The notes: a model not told the origin generated them from the letters alone. A DNA stretch of 64,000 bases from Diphasiastrum complanatum (GCA_029204225.1 CM055098.1:13047815-13111814); one strand, 5' to 3'. Counted from the first letter of the stretch, positions 34,925-46,870 are shown. Numbers and translations are program-made.

Positions 34925-35059
34925 TTTGTGATTGATGCTCCTTATTCTTGATTGATTTCTCTTGGATCATAACAATAAGTTTGAACTTATTTAAAGTTCC
35001 AAGCAAAATACTTTCCAAGGACATGAAATAAATCCAAGTTACTTTCATGAAAGTGACAT

Positions 35060-35485
35060 CTAAGGCTTTGCATCTTGAACCAAGCAATGCACTTCCAAAT
35101 AAGAAATTTCAAAAGGTTTGACATGTTTTGTGATGGACTCTTGAAGACAAATCTTGCAAGTCCTTGTGAGACTCCAAGTCTCATTCACCTTTCCACAAAG
35201 GAAACACCTTTCCTTGGATTTGTCCTTCTTGTATTTGCATTTCGAACTTGAAGCTCCATCCTTCACCTCGGCCCCCTTGCTTTGGTTCTCCTTGGATGAA
35301 TTGGTCTTCTTTTTGTAACATCTTGAGGAAAAATATCCTCCCTTGCCACAAAGGTTGCACTTAGGATCCTTACTTTCCTTCAATAGGATGCCACCTATTG
35401 ATGCCATGATAAGACAAAAACCTTGTGATATGATTCTACAAATATAATTTGTGACTCTCAAGAGACTAGATTTGAACATATTCAA
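35060..35485 (-). CDS. Gag-like cysteine-cluster protein of the LTR element
   Basis: This frame is the most 5' coding segment of the element. It has a knuckle-like cluster CNLCGKGGYFSSRC, a CX2CX4HX4C spacing with tyrosine in place of the histidine, then a Lys/Ser-rich linker and a second CFLCGK cluster followed by CKIC. This looks like a degenerate copia nucleocapsid. It supports the element being a gag-only parasite rather than an autonomous element. Confidence 0.55.
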   Translation of the reverse strand: MNMFKSSLLRVTNYICRIISQGFCLIMASIGGILLKESKDPKCNLCGKGGYFSSRCYKKKTNSSKENQSKGAEVKDGASSSKCKYKKDKSKERCFLCGKVNETWSLTRTCKICLQESITKHVKPFEISYLEVHCLVQDAKP

Positions 35486-37424
35486 TAATCTAGAAGGATC
35501 TACAAAAGATCTAGCTCACAAACCTAAGAATCAATCTTCACACTAATGACTAGTCACTTGGAAACTTTGCTTTGATCACTAAGACGAAAGCACACAAATC
35601 TTTGAATCAAACCACGAAAGAAATTAGATCCAAACTTCTATTGGACTCAACAAATACCAATGACTCTTTCTTTTGAGAGTTGAAATGGATATGAAAAGAT
35701 TTGACACCTAGATTTTCCTTTTCACTTGACTAGTTTTCTCAACACTTGCGATTCTTGAACAAAAGATGGGTTTTGTTTCAAACACATGAAAATCAAACTT
35801 ACTCACTTATTTTGGACTCAGTCTTGACCCACATAATCTCACTCTTGAGATTTAGAATGAATTGATTTGATTTGACAACAAACTATACCACCAATTTTCA
35901 CAAAACATAGGATCTACACTAGATCACTCAAACTTGACATGTACATTTGATTCAAACACATAAAATTAAGATCCAATCACCCCTTTTGGAATCCCTCTTT
36001 CCCAAAATAATCTCTCTCTTGAGATTTGGAATGGATTTGAAATAGTTTGATAACAACCTATGTCAAGAATTTTTTGTCAAGCTAAAAAAATAGACATCTA
36101 GAGATACACAAAGATCCCAACCATGCATGAACACTCAAATATGGACTCCTCCTTGTTCTAGACATCCAACGGGATCACAAATTGACCCTTACACTCTCAC
36201 AAAGAAAGTTGAATAGAACTAATTTGAGTTTCATACATACTATGTCAATTTTTGCTCAATAAATTGAATTCATTCACCCCTATTGGATTCCACCAATGAC
36301 TCTACCTCTTAAGAGTTGGGGAATGAAATTCAAAATCAAAAGTTGTGATTCTTCTCACTAAGATATTGTGCTTCAAAGAACTAATGCCACTTAGAAAGAT
36401 TTGATCACCTAGGAAAAGACAAACTCTCCACCAATAACAACACAAAATGAGCTACTAGATCTTGCCCTCTGCAAAGGAAGGAACTCTTAGAAATTTGGAT
36501 CTCTCTCTACACATTTTCCATACACACCTCTGACTTTTTTCAAGCCTAACAATCACTCAAACAAATCGAGTAGGGTTGAACAATGTGACTTGGATCTCAA
36601 TCTCTTTTCTAGAACTCTCAATTGAAGCCAATCTATGTCAAATTCTACAAAAGATTTGCATAAATGCTATATATGCACTAGAAACTCTCAAAGGTTTCAC
36701 TTGGCGGACAAATCCAAAGATGTTTTCTAGCAAATTGATGCTTCTAAACTTGACCCTATCACTCTTGAACAAATCTAGAGTGATGGTACAATGGATTTCA
36801 ACCTCTCACCTTGCATATCACTCCTTAATTTATGATTTCTGGCAATATCTCTCTTAACTTTGACATGTACTCAAAAAATCAGAGAAACACATTTAATGCA
36901 CCTGAATCAATCTTCAAATTAAATTATTTGGATGATCTAATCCAAGAACAAATCATAGGAATAGAATCTCTATAGAAAAAGCTTGAATTTGCACTAAAAA
37001 TCTCCAGATTTGGGTGTATGAGTCAAATTATGCATCAACTTGAATTTTCTCAACCAAAACAGGTTCTGTACAGCCCCACACGTGTGGAAGGTGCACCTAC
37101 AGCCTACAACAAGTTTTGGTACAAAAAAATTGAATCTAGCTATCAATTCACACTCTCTACCTCAAAATTAGCTAGATTTCACAAACTTGCTAATTTGGGA
37201 GATTTAGCATTAAACTAAAGCATAAGGCTCCAAAACTGGTACTGTACATTCTAGCACGTGTGAAAAGTACCCCTGCAGCCCACAACAAGTTTTTGTCCAT
37301 AAATTTTGAGTATACCTATCCTATCCAACTCGCCACATAAAAAATAGCTAGTTTCCAAAAACTTACTAATTTGGGCTTAGTTTTGGATCAATCCCATCAA
37401 ATCTTCATAAATCCTCTTGTACTT
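35486..37424 (-). repeat. Long non-coding leader of the LTR element with degenerate repeats
   Basis: Between the PBS and the gag-like frame lie 1.9 kb with no supported ORF. Four degenerate copies of a unit containing TTGGA-TC, CCAATGACTCT or its variant, and a CTCTTGAGAG-type palindrome occur at about 35640-35695, 35810-35875, 35985-36045 and 36275-36335. Confidence 0.6.
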
Positions 37425-37437
37425 GGCTCTGATACCA

Positions 37438-38270
37438 TGTGGAAATCTGCAAAATTGGACCAAGAATGGATCCTAAAATGATCCACAAGAGTGATTGGAT
37501 GTTAGATACAATGGATCTATCAATTACAGAAGATTTAGATCAATTTAGATCAAATTTAGATGAGAAAATCCAACAAGAACAATCATAAATGAAAGGGAAT
37601 TGTACTTGCTGGTTTCACACGTGTGAAAGCTTGTCAGAGTACGGACTCCAGCCTGAAATCAAAGTACAATATGATTGGAACTCAAAACTATCAAGAAAAA
37701 TCAAGACAAATGATGAAATTGACAAGAATTGCCTCCAAAACCAAGATTGGTGTTGCTTGTTGATTATGGCCAAATGTGGTTCTATATATACAGAAAGTGG
37801 GAGCTCGTGGTACTGATCATCCCTTTGATCTCACATGTGTGAGGGTGCTTTGTCATGTGATGATTCATCATGCAAAATTGACACTTGGACAAAACCTTCT
37901 ATTTTGAGCATTTTTGGTCCATTTTTCTACTATATAGAGAACTAGTGAAAACTCTTCTAGAAGTGCAAATTCGACGTCCTCAACCTATTCCACACATGTG
38001 AGAAGATCTCTACACATGGGATTTGACACCTAATCTCATGATGTGGCTTCATGCACTCTCTAGATTGATGCCATGTGGCATATGACTAAAAAACTTGATT
38101 TTGGCCTTTTTAGCCACTAGAACTTGATTTAAACTATATGTACAAGCTATATGATTGTACTACATGAAAAGTACATTTATTTCACACGTGGGAACAGGCT
38201 CCACACATGTGCAATTATCCTATATACATAGATTTGGCCTTGACCAAGCATAATTTTTGCATTTTTCACA
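37438..38270 (-). repeat. 5' LTR of the non-autonomous element
   Basis: 833 bp, followed on the right by TGTTC. It is directly adjacent to the PBS at 37425-37437. Confidence 0.93.
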
Positions 38271-38599
38271 TGTTCATTGTTACTAGTTAAGTAACAAGCT
38301 ACAAGTAGTAAGTACTAAGTAGCTACTAGCTACAACTTAGAAGTTAGTTTGTAGAAGTTTGTACTTATAATTTACAAGTGTCAAGTAAGTACGAAGTTCT
38401 AGCTTCTCACTACTCTACTGATAGTCAAGACTAAATACTTGCACAACATTTTCTTTCCCGACCTCCACAATGGCCTCGTCAATATATCTAAACAATGTCT
38501 GGCCATCCAAGACTAAGCCCGCTTGTGAGGTGTCGATGGATCTCAAGAACATCGTGCCCAAGCAAGAAGAAACCAACATGGCACTTCAAGTTGGGTTTG

Positions 38600-39140
38600 T
38601 GACCCAAGGGAGTTGGGTCCCCAACATTCCCTCCCCCTTAAAAAACTCCTCTTCTAAGGAAGGAAATCTGGGAATCTCAGTCTAAGGTCTCGTTCCTTTT
38701 CCCAAGTGTCCTCGTCTTCAGAGCTTCCTTTTCATCGAACCAAGTACTCAGTTACCTGCCGGTTTCTGAGCTCACGTTGATGTACATCAACGATGGCTTG
38801 TGGTTCCGAGGGCACAAAGGATGTTAGGTCCTCAAGCTGAACTAGATCATCCTGAAGAATCAAGTCATCCTTTCCACCGTTCCTTCCTTCAAACGACTAA
38901 TGTGAAAAATTGGATGAACCTTAACTCCTTGAGAAAGTTCTAGTTGGTAGGCATTCCGATTGAATTTCTTTACAACGGAAGGGCCCAACATAACGAGGTG
39001 ACAACTTAGGACATTTTCCAGTCTTTAATACCTTAGTCTTTTGGGATCGTAAGATATACCCAAGCTCCTTTCTCATAGACCCTAGGTTGTCGCTTTTGAT
39101 TAGTGTAAAACTGGGCTCTATCCTGAGCCGTTTACACGTT
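38600..39140 (-). pseudogene. Ty3 chromovirus tail: integrase GPY/F module, chromodomain, PPT
   Basis: The minus strand reads TGKCPKLSPRYVGPFRCKEI (about 39030-38970), the GPY/F module that ends gypsy integrases. Further on, about 38760-38690, it reads EYLVR and GSSEDEDTWEKERDLR, a chromodomain core that in chromoviruses targets insertion to modified histones. A purine tract (AAGGGGGAGGGAA) and TGTTGGGGACCC, the probable 3' LTR start, lie at about 38640-38615. The LTR is cut off after about 40 bases, where hAT element 1 begins. Several frameshifts are present. Confidence 0.85.
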
Positions 39141-39669
39141 ATCGCGAGCAACCAACAACACACATGCACACACACACACAAGTTTCACACACAAACTTAT
39201 GCACACACGCTCAAGTCATGAGTACAAGTGTCCAGAATTTGTCAAATGCATCTCAACTTGAGACTATATTGTGCAGGACTCCAAGATTGACATGTTTTTT
39301 TCACATTAAAGTCATGGTTACTATGGTCCTGTACTTCTGCTGTTTTTTTCCCTCTCTTTGTATAGTGATCAGCACTTTTAAACTAAAATCTTGGTGGAAA
39401 AAGCTTCTGGTCAATTTTGAATTCTTAACTTTGTTTATATATGGTGGTCATGCCGCTTTGAACCTTCAACCAGTGAATGGACACTTGTAATTAGATGTAA
39501 GACACTTACAGTTGAACTCAGAGGATGATTGTTGTTGTCTTTTTCTCCCAAATGCTACCTTTTGGAGACCTGGCTTCTATGCTTTTAACTCGATCAATCC
39601 TTCACATACATCTCCAAGTTGCAATCTGCTGTTTTAGTATCATTGTGTTGTTTTCTTTATTGTGGACAG

Positions 39670-42600
39670 GAAATGCATCGAACCCTGTTTGGCTTAAGCA
39701 GAATGCAGGGTAAAACTGCATCAATACTTTGTGAAAGGGCTGCTAAGTTGGCAGTGGCATCACAATTTACTCTCGCAGATGTTGAATCTTTAATTGCATC
39801 AGAGCAGCATCAGCTTCTTCTTCTGAGAGCTTTAGTCAAATATGATAAAAGCAGATCTTTTATGCACGGCTGTAATTTTCATCGTTGGGTACTTCACAAG
39901 GTGCTGCAAACCCAACCTGTTGGGTTTACAATGAAGACTGCAGTCTCATTAACACCTGTTCCAGGATCCTTTGCCAAAGGTGATTGTTCCATGGCTGAGG
40001 ATCTTTTGCCCTTAGGTTTCAGTGAGTTTTCTGGCGTAGTCGAATCTATCACTTCCAGAGATGAATCAAAATCGTTGGAGTTTCTGGAAAAGGTTGTTGC
40101 AAATGAGATATTACCAATAGGGAAGAGTAATTTAAAGCAAGGCAAAGCAGATAGCCATTGTCCTGTTGGAGAATTTTGCAAGAATGATGGTTTGCAGAAT
40201 GGAGAATCAGATTCTAGTAAAGAGCTGAGTGATGAATATAGGTGCCAACTATTATTTGATATAGCTGAAACACACTTTATGAGGGGGAGAATAGAGAAAG
40301 CACACTTGCTGTTCACAAATTGTGGACTATTGTTAAATAACATATATAGTTCCGAGATTTGGTTTAACAGCGACATAAATTTATTGCAAGCTTCCCCAGT
40401 CCCTTCACAAAAATTGACAGGTTTTATTCTAGCTTGTAGGGGACTTCTTGGTTCAGAAGCTGTATTGGATACGTTGGACACACAACAGAGTGGTGAGAAA
40501 GACTCGAGATCCTTTTCTGTGCCCAGCCTTACTACACCATCTCCTGCCCAACTAGCTGTCTTTGATTGTGAACAAACAAGACAATATGCACAAAGCAAGG
40601 TTGTTGATCTATTATCACCACCGCATAAGGTGCTTGATGGTCAGGTCAAGGGTGAATGTTTTAAGTCACAGGCCTCTAGTTTCGATCGTTTCAAGGAAAG
40701 AATATCTGTTCCCATGGATATTGGGAAAGCACAGAGCAATGGATATCTTTTTATGGACGAATCAAAGTACAAGCTGGCAGAAGGAGAAGAAACATCCATG
40801 CCATTCTATTCCAGATGGAATTCATTGGAAGTTAGAGACAGAGAGTCAGTTCAAGATCAGGTGAGCACGAGTAGGAAAAGGCCGCGAGTGCAAGAACATG
40901 TGTCCAATGGCAATGCTGTGGAAAGTTGCAGTGACAGGCTGTCCAAAACTGCCCCATCTAAAGAAATGGAGATCCTCAAGTCTGAGAATAACTTTCGTAC
41001 ATTTTGCTCAGACAAGGTTTCCAAAGAGTCACCAAGCTTCACTGATAAGACACTTGAGAATCATATGGGCTTGCCAACAAAATCTCTAGCGCATCTGCCT
41101 ACTTCTCAAAAAGACAAGTTTGCTGGTGTGGATTGCCGGAGCTCTCTCCTTGAAAATCTTGTTGGTGACCTTTTGCATCGCAATTTATCATGGGGGTATC
41201 GCTTATTTCTAGAGACAGATGCATCAATTCCTGCCTCAATTCGCTGTAAGATACTAGCATGCAATGTGCTCAAAGGTATTCTTGAAGGAGCTTCTTTTGA
41301 ATCCTTCTTAAGAGCAAGTAAGCATTTGCAACAGAACAAAGAGGCCATTGAATATTTGTTTCATCTAATGGAAAGATCCAAAGCATTAAACAAGAAACAT
41401 CATATTTCTGAAAAGTTGGAAGATATGAAGCCTGTGCACCAAAATGATACTCAATGTAGCGAATCAGGTCCTAAAATGTCAATTGAAACAGGAAAGACAA
41501 CATCCAACATGTGTCAGTTTGCTTTGTATATATGCTCTACCGTTCAAAGCTCTTGGTGCTGGGAACTGGCTGTGAAATATAATCTGGTTGCAGAAGTTGA
41601 AGCCTGTAAGCTGATGGGCTATTTCAATGCTTCAGAATTCATAGGTTCAGATAGGACTCACTTTACAGAAAGCTTAGAACAAACTGCATGTAGTAGTAAT
41701 TTTTTACAAGAAGAACTGGATACTAAAAGAAGGATGACCGAATTTCCTGGTTGTGACCTAGGGGAACCTTTAGAGGCAGTGTTCAATCTGCTTGAATCTG
41801 GTGATTTGTATGATATCGAAGCCTTTGTTCATGAAGTTGAAAAGGTCACCAGGCACACGGCAACAACATTGAATCCAGAGGTCGATGATCTAGTTTGCGG
41901 TGTATATGAAAAGCTGCAGTCATCATCAAATTCCCAAGATACCATTGGGACGCTAAGAGTAGCTTCTTCCCAGAAGCAGGAGTACCAGCAGGTGCCAGGT
42001 AAATTTGTTAGCAAGAAAACTTGCAAACATGAGTTTTTAAGCAACCAATTTGGTGCATCTGCAGCCACTTACGCTGCTCAAATTGCTTCCATTTTCCAGC
42101 ACTATGGTGTTGCTGCATTTGAGCGAAGGCAATTCAAGGTTGCAGCAAGATGTTGTGACTGGGCAAAACGAGTTTATGAAAGACATTTCAATAGTAATGT
42201 TATGTCATGGGTTCTATATAGGCTGATTGGAAGTTCACATAATAAACAAGAGCTAGAATTGCCTAAAGATTATGATAGGTATTGCTCTCTTAGTTCAGGA
42301 ATAGTAGAATCTGCAATTCTGGTGTTTATCGAAAAAGATCTTTGGGTTCATCTTTCAGAATTATGTGAGTGGGGATCAGCACTTGTCAAACATTGCCTGG
42401 AAGCTAAAATTACTAAAAAATCTGAGAGTCTTGATAGCACTGACGCTGCCAAAATTGATGGAACTTTGGTAGCTGATAAGGGCGAGTTGCTGAAGCTTAG
42501 CTGGATTTTAAAGGTAGCTAAACCATTGAATGATCTGGTACCTCTTTGTGAGGCAGTTCAAAGTTCGTTAGAGATAGATAATGTCAAGCAAGACTTGGCG

Positions 42601-43101
42601 CAGCGTTTTGAGGAATTTATGTGCATACTTGGTGGTATGGAAGGTCAGCATGAATCACAACTCGCTGGGTCTCAATGTTTGACGAATCTGTATTTTGGTA
42701 CTAAGAAAGTTCCACTTATTCCCAGGATTTCCAATCCCAGGATATTGACAGCAATGGCAAGTTTGACAGCTGGGTGGTTGCATAGGTGCCAAATGGCTCG
42801 GTTGATCACTGTGCCTATAGCCTGGGAACGCTATGGTGTATTAGCTAGAGTAACAGCTGGGGCCTCTCTGCCTCCTCTGGCTGGTTCCTCATCTGCTGCA
42901 GTATCCACTTATCGAGCCTCTCCCTTTCAAGTTTCAGCTGAATTTGGTAAAAAATTGTTTGGTGTACTGTTGGAAGCTATACTGGGTCTCCCTGGGTTTG
43001 TGGAAGGAGACAAGGAAAAAGGTCATCTATGGCTACAAGGTCTTGCTGATCTTGCATTTGAAGCTAAGGACTACCTCAAGTCCCTTCAACTTTTTTTACA
43101 G
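39670..43101 (+). CDS. INTS8: INTS8 exon 4, large core exon (1144 codons)
   Basis: A single 3432-base exon without stops, acceptor GTGGACAG|GAAATG, donor TTTACAG|GTGCTA, phase 0 at both ends. It carries most of the protein. EYRCQLLFDIAETHFMRGR matches the tetratricopeptide-like CQVCYDLGAAYF region of human INTS8. Later conserved blocks are LSWGYRLFLETDASIPASI, ASIFQHYGVAAFERRQFKVA, CCDWAKRVYERHFNSNVMSW, LTAGWLHRCQMARLITVPI and LWLQGLADLAFEAKDYLKSL. Between them lie low-complexity Ser/Lys/Glu segments, including TSRKRPRV, a possible nuclear-localisation signal. The exon alone is longer than the 995-residue human protein, mainly because of these insertions. The open frame argues for a functional gene. 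An 8-kb intron full of transposons precedes it. Confidence 0.92.
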
Positions 43102-43828
43102 GTGCTATGATCTCTTTTCATTCATTAAGTCGGTTCAGCAACTGTATTGGTACGCACCAGCCTGTGCATTACAGTCTGGCTTTAAGTTAAAGACTCTTCT
43201 TGTTATGCAGAATGTATCTTAACTGGGAAAAGAATCATGAGAGAATCTTGAAAGTGAATGGGAGCACGTTGGGGTGACAACTGAAAAGATGTTTTGAGAT
43301 TAAATTGAAGTAACCAAAGGCAGGGACAGTTAGATTATTTCTTAGCAATAAAGATCTTGTCTTGTGTTTCTTTACAGTTTCCCTTTACAGTTTCCTGTCT
43401 TTATTTACTTTTTCCTCTGGTAGCTTCATGTTTCTCCTGTCATCCTTCAATGTGAATAAGTTGTGATTTAGTAGCAAGCAAAATGTTGAGCGACAAAAAC
43501 TAGAATGCTTTACGGCATAAGAGGCCTAAGGACATGTTTCCAATGGGGTAGTTTGTTGAACTCTGCAAGTGCGTGTGTATGGTGTGATATCCAGTTTTGT
43601 ATGCCTCGATTTGCTCTTTGAAAATCATGTTACTTAATCTTTGGACCTATTAATTCCTATTGTGCACATTGGGCAAAGTAAAGCAAATTTTCATTGATTG
43701 CTGTAGCTGTCTAGAGATGCTTTTAGTTGTCTTTGCTAAGTACATTCGAACCTGGTGCAAAAGTTGAATTTTTTTTCCCATCACAATCACTCACATCCTT
43801 ATCTCATTCAAAGTTAAATTGATGACAG

Positions 43829-43903
43829 GCGGGAAAAATAAGAAGCAGCCAGTATCTTAGTCGTGCACTATCAATGCCACGCGACATTTTTACTCCTTGG
43901 GTG
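43829..43903 (+). CDS. INTS8: INTS8 exon 5 (25 codons)
   Basis: Acceptor GATGACAG|GCGGGA and donor TGGGTG|GTATGC enclose 75 bases, phase 0 at both ends. The peptide contains SQYLSRALSMPRDIFTPWV. Joined after LQLFLQ of exon 4 and before ITRMIAAS of exon 6, it fits the human segment that reads roughly AGAVCSDFFNKAVPPDVYTD, so position and sequence agree. It is too short for routine ORF detection. Confidence 0.82.
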
Positions 43904-44283
43904 GTATGCGTCTACTCCTTATATTTTGCTAAGCCTGCATTTTTGCTGTTTTCATATTTCCGTTGACAGCCAAGCAGATATATAATTCAAACATCACAGC
44001 AGAATTTTTGTGCTCAGACTGAAATTTGCATGCTTTTCAGCATAAAGTTTCAATAGTAGTTTATTTTCACTTCCATGTTTTGAAAGGGTTTGGAAGGTGT
44101 TTTTCTAAACACTAGGCCTAATATTCTATTTCTCATGGATTAGCTTCGCTCATAGAGTAGCATGAGTTTGAGCACATATGAGCCAGCAAAAAGTTTATGA
44201 AATGGCTGAGAGGGGCTAGGAGCTGAGAGCAACATGTTATGCCTAAAAGATGGTAATGCAAGTGAAGAAAATTACACCTGGTG

Positions 44284-46863
44284 GATCCATGGAACTGCGC
44301 AGAGGTCATGAATGAGGAGATCAATGGAATATGTAGCACATGGGGTTTAGATGATGCTGGGGTGCTCTCTCATCAAGATGTCTCCCATCTGCCTGCAGTT
44401 CGTGGCGTTGTCTATGACAACTTGGACCATGTGCTCCACCCCAATCTCATCAATAACATCGCTGATAGCCTCCCATATGAATTTGCCTGTGATGGCCGTA
44501 CCACTTCGAGTGGCATCCATGCCCCGCAGGAAGACTGTGCCAAGCGGACAAGAAACCAAGATATTGATGACGGATCGCCAACAAATGTCGGTCCATCCAT
44601 CATTAAATATTGTGCATCTATACCTATCACAAAACATCCATCGCCCATATGCAAAACCAGCGATACCATCCATCACTCAATATTGTGCATCTATACCTGC
44701 CACAAAACATCCATCAGCCATACGCAAAACCAGCAATACTTGCAATATGTAACATTTGCAAAAAGTTTAAGGACGCAATGCCGTGCGAATAGAACTCAAC
44801 TTGCGTGATGGTCTCCTCCTGACAGAGGAGGGTCGTGCGTAATGCCTCTCCTGGGAGGCCTCCATGTACAGTCCACAGATGCTACCAGGGTCATAAGCTT
44901 AGTGAATGCCCAGGTGTCAGCAATGGCAAAGGGAATGCCACGCTCATAGAAAAACCAAGCAACCTGTCGGGTACACCTGGCATGCAGCTCTCTCTGCCAT
45001 CCACCACAATCTAGGGTCTGTTGCTTGGCCCTCTCGTACACAGGGCGCTCGATGCTGGGTAGCCTCTCCCCTCTGTGGCAGGATCTGGCGCATCTGCTGC
45101 TGATGACGAGGCATGATGGGAAGGCCTGCCAGCAGGCTCATGTAATATGTGTGGATCTGAACTAGGCCCTGTTGCTGCGGCTGGAATTGGTGGAGTACTT
45201 GCTGGACTGTGTATTGCACCTAAACCAGCTGCACCTGCACTTGTGCTAGGCCCTGCACCTAATCTAGAAGCTGCCCTTGCTACTGACCGTTGAACAAGGA
45301 TCTCTACAAGTCTCAGTGGTGGGGTGGATGTACCATGAGGCCCATACATGCCTATTAGTCTCTGCACTTCCTCAGATATGCGAGGGCAAGGAGCTATGCC
45401 CTGGCTCCACCCATCTAGCCCTTTGAGCCGCAGTAGGTGAGCCTTGATCTCGGTCAGTGATCCAGTGAAGGTCCCACCACAATGTAGGCATCTTCATCTG
45501 CGGGTACCTGAACCAGGGGACATAGACACATCCCCCCCTACAAGATCAACCTCTGACCAAAGCCCTCAGCCAACAACCGGCATTGTGTCAAATCAGTCCT
45601 GAAAAAGAAACAAGCGACAAGATGTTTAGAAAAATGCCTAAACCCTAAATCGTAAACCCTATACGTTAGCATATGCACTAATACTGCTTTAAATTTTTCA
45701 CGAAAGATGTGACGGAAAAGCATCCAAAACAAACCCTAATTTTTTTGGTTTACAATAGGTTTCAGCCACATTAAGTTAAAAACATCGCAAAACTTAGCAG
45801 GCATAAGAGGAGACATTCCCAAAAACAGATGGGATTAGGGCATGGCTTCCACTATAGACAACAACGGCGAACATAATGACTGGCATAAGAGTATCTACAA
45901 GCACGAAGAAATGCAGAGTAGCCCTAAATGGCACCTCAATCAAATGCATGCAAATCACTTCATAGTTAGGACCAGAAAACACAAGGACTTAGGGCTTGGC
46001 GATTGGAACTTTCACTACGGACGATGACGGGTGAAAGCAACATTCTAGGAGTAGGCATGTAGAAACGCAGTCTAGGAGTGCCTGAACAGTTGAAACTAAT
46101 GCTGTAGGTATTACCGTGGGCATGGAAAGAGATGGTTTAGAACCCTAAACCACTTGATTTGCTTGCCTATAGCTCAATGTAACCACTTTCAAAAAATGAG
46201 GCATACACTCACCAAAAATTGCTTTTGAAGATGTCGCTCTCCACGCACCTTGTATGTCGTTGCCATTGTGTGCACCATTTTCGGATTGATCAATAGATGG
46301 ATGCCGACTGCTCATACATGAAAATCCGACACCATTTGGTTGCAACTCTCTCTCTCTCTCTCCCTCTCTCTCTCTCGTTAGGGTTTAGGGTTTAGGGTCA
46401 AATTCTGAGATGTTGGGAAGTCCAATTCGTTGAATCTTGGATTAGGGTTGGATCTTTTTGATCATGAAAAAAAGCTTTAGCTTGTTATTGTCCCGTGTCT
46501 TCTTCAAGTATTTGCTTGAATGTTTCAGTAAATCAATTGCTAATGCTGGCAAAGACTTCAACAAAACTAGAGTAAATATGTCATGAAAGTGGTGGTTCAC
46601 AGGTTCATACTTTGCAAATCGTGCTTCTTTTTGATCAATCTTCTACACTCTACTCATCGGTTGGATATCGTTGAGGAATCTTAGCAGCTACTTGTAAGGT
46701 CTTCATCAGTACTGCGAGTTTTTGCTCTATATTCTCAAAACATTTCTCAGCTCAAACTATCATATGAGAAATTTGAGGTCCAAATTTTTTTGGAAAAGTG
46801 AATTTTTTTTTTTTGGACAGTTCGCTGCAGCAAATCGCGAATCTCAAAATCGCGATTCGCTAC

Positions 46864-46870
<7 letters not shown>
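44284..46870 (-). mobile_element. hAT element 2, truncated copy
   Basis: The right terminus is CATAGTTGTAGCG on the minus strand, ending at 46870 and followed by the word array GAATCGCGATT / GATTCGCGATTTG and an A-tract. The minus strand then encodes a BED-type finger (RCLHCGGTFTGSLTEIKAHL, about 45500-45430), a Pro/Ala-rich linker (45300-45060), a DUF659 start (WFFYERGIPFAIADTWAFTK, about 44980-44900), NDGWTDICWRSVINILVSC (about 44600-44545), VVIDNATNCRQMGD (about 44410-44370) and TPCATYSIDLLIHDL (about 44345-44300). The core ends at a splice-donor-like CAG|GTGTAA near 44280. The C-terminal hATC domain and left terminus are absent. A TTAGGG repeat and CT tract lie in its leader (46345-46397). 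Confidence 0.82.
46378..46397. repeat. Short interstitial telomere-like repeat (telo-box)
   Basis: About three copies of TTTAGGG next to a CT tract, upstream of the hAT element 2 gene. A similar pair occurs at 56587-56629 upstream of the outer hAT gene. Plant telo-boxes (AAACCCTA) are known promoter motifs, so this is more likely regulatory than a true telomere scar. Confidence 0.6.

Larger units (their letters stand above)
32713..38270 (-). mobile_element. Complete non-autonomous LTR retroelement, 5.56 kb, with TSD TGTTC
   Basis: Left LTR 32713-33447 (735 bp) and right LTR 37438-38270 (833 bp) are near-identical. The length difference is one block of about 98 bp present only in the right copy (about 38042-38142). 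On the minus strand the LTR reads TGTGAAAAATGC...ATTTCCACA. A primer binding site TGGTATCAGAGCC (37437-37425) directly follows the 5' LTR and matches initiator tRNA-Met. A purine tract (TTTTTGAGGAG, from 33448) precedes the 3' LTR. The 5-bp target duplication TGTTC lies at 32708-32712 and 38271-38275. There is no RT, RNase H or integrase inside, so it must be mobilised in trans, probably by a copia element given its PBS and PPT. Confidence 0.93.
31978..38590 (-). mobile_element. hAT element 1, partial, interrupted by an LTR element
   Basis: The left end begins CAAGGTTTTATGG at 31978, close to the end of hAT element 3 (CAATGTTTTAGGG). A palindromic word array (GAACCGTG, GAATCGGGGAAGATTCGG, GGTTCAAACC) and a T-tract follow. 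The minus strand at 32470-32620 encodes the DUF659/hAT core: VVTDNVANCVARWKLVNEKY, then WTPCVAHCLDLLFEDI. The preceding exon, at 38590-38445, reads SSCLGTMFLRSIDTSQAG and DEAIVEVGKENVVQV. The intron between them received the LTR element at 32713-38270. The BED finger and the right terminus are missing, lost where the chromovirus tail begins near 38600, and the hATC end is also absent. It is a defective copy. Confidence 0.82.
31689..39669 (+). other. INTS8 intron 3 (about 8.0 kb, transposon-filled)
   Basis: Bounded by donor GTAAAT at 31689 and acceptor ...GGACAG at 39669. It contains a partial antisense hAT element (31978-38590), a complete antisense LTR element inside that (32713-38270), and an antisense chromovirus tail (38600-39140). 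The last 500 bases before the acceptor hold no element I recognise. Confidence 0.75.

Noticed and set aside
39164-39490. 108-codon plus-strand frame before INTS8 exon 4
   Set aside because: It starts in a CA repeat and has no domain, and its frame does not lead into exon 4 through a valid splice.
40562-42068. Frames of 60-100 codons on both strands inside the large INTS8 exon
   Set aside because: They are shadows of the conserved 1144-codon INTS8 frame.
46378-46397. Telomere scar or chromosome-fusion site
   Set aside because: Only about three TTTAGGG units are present, next to a CT tract in a transposon leader. A telo-box promoter motif is the simpler reading.
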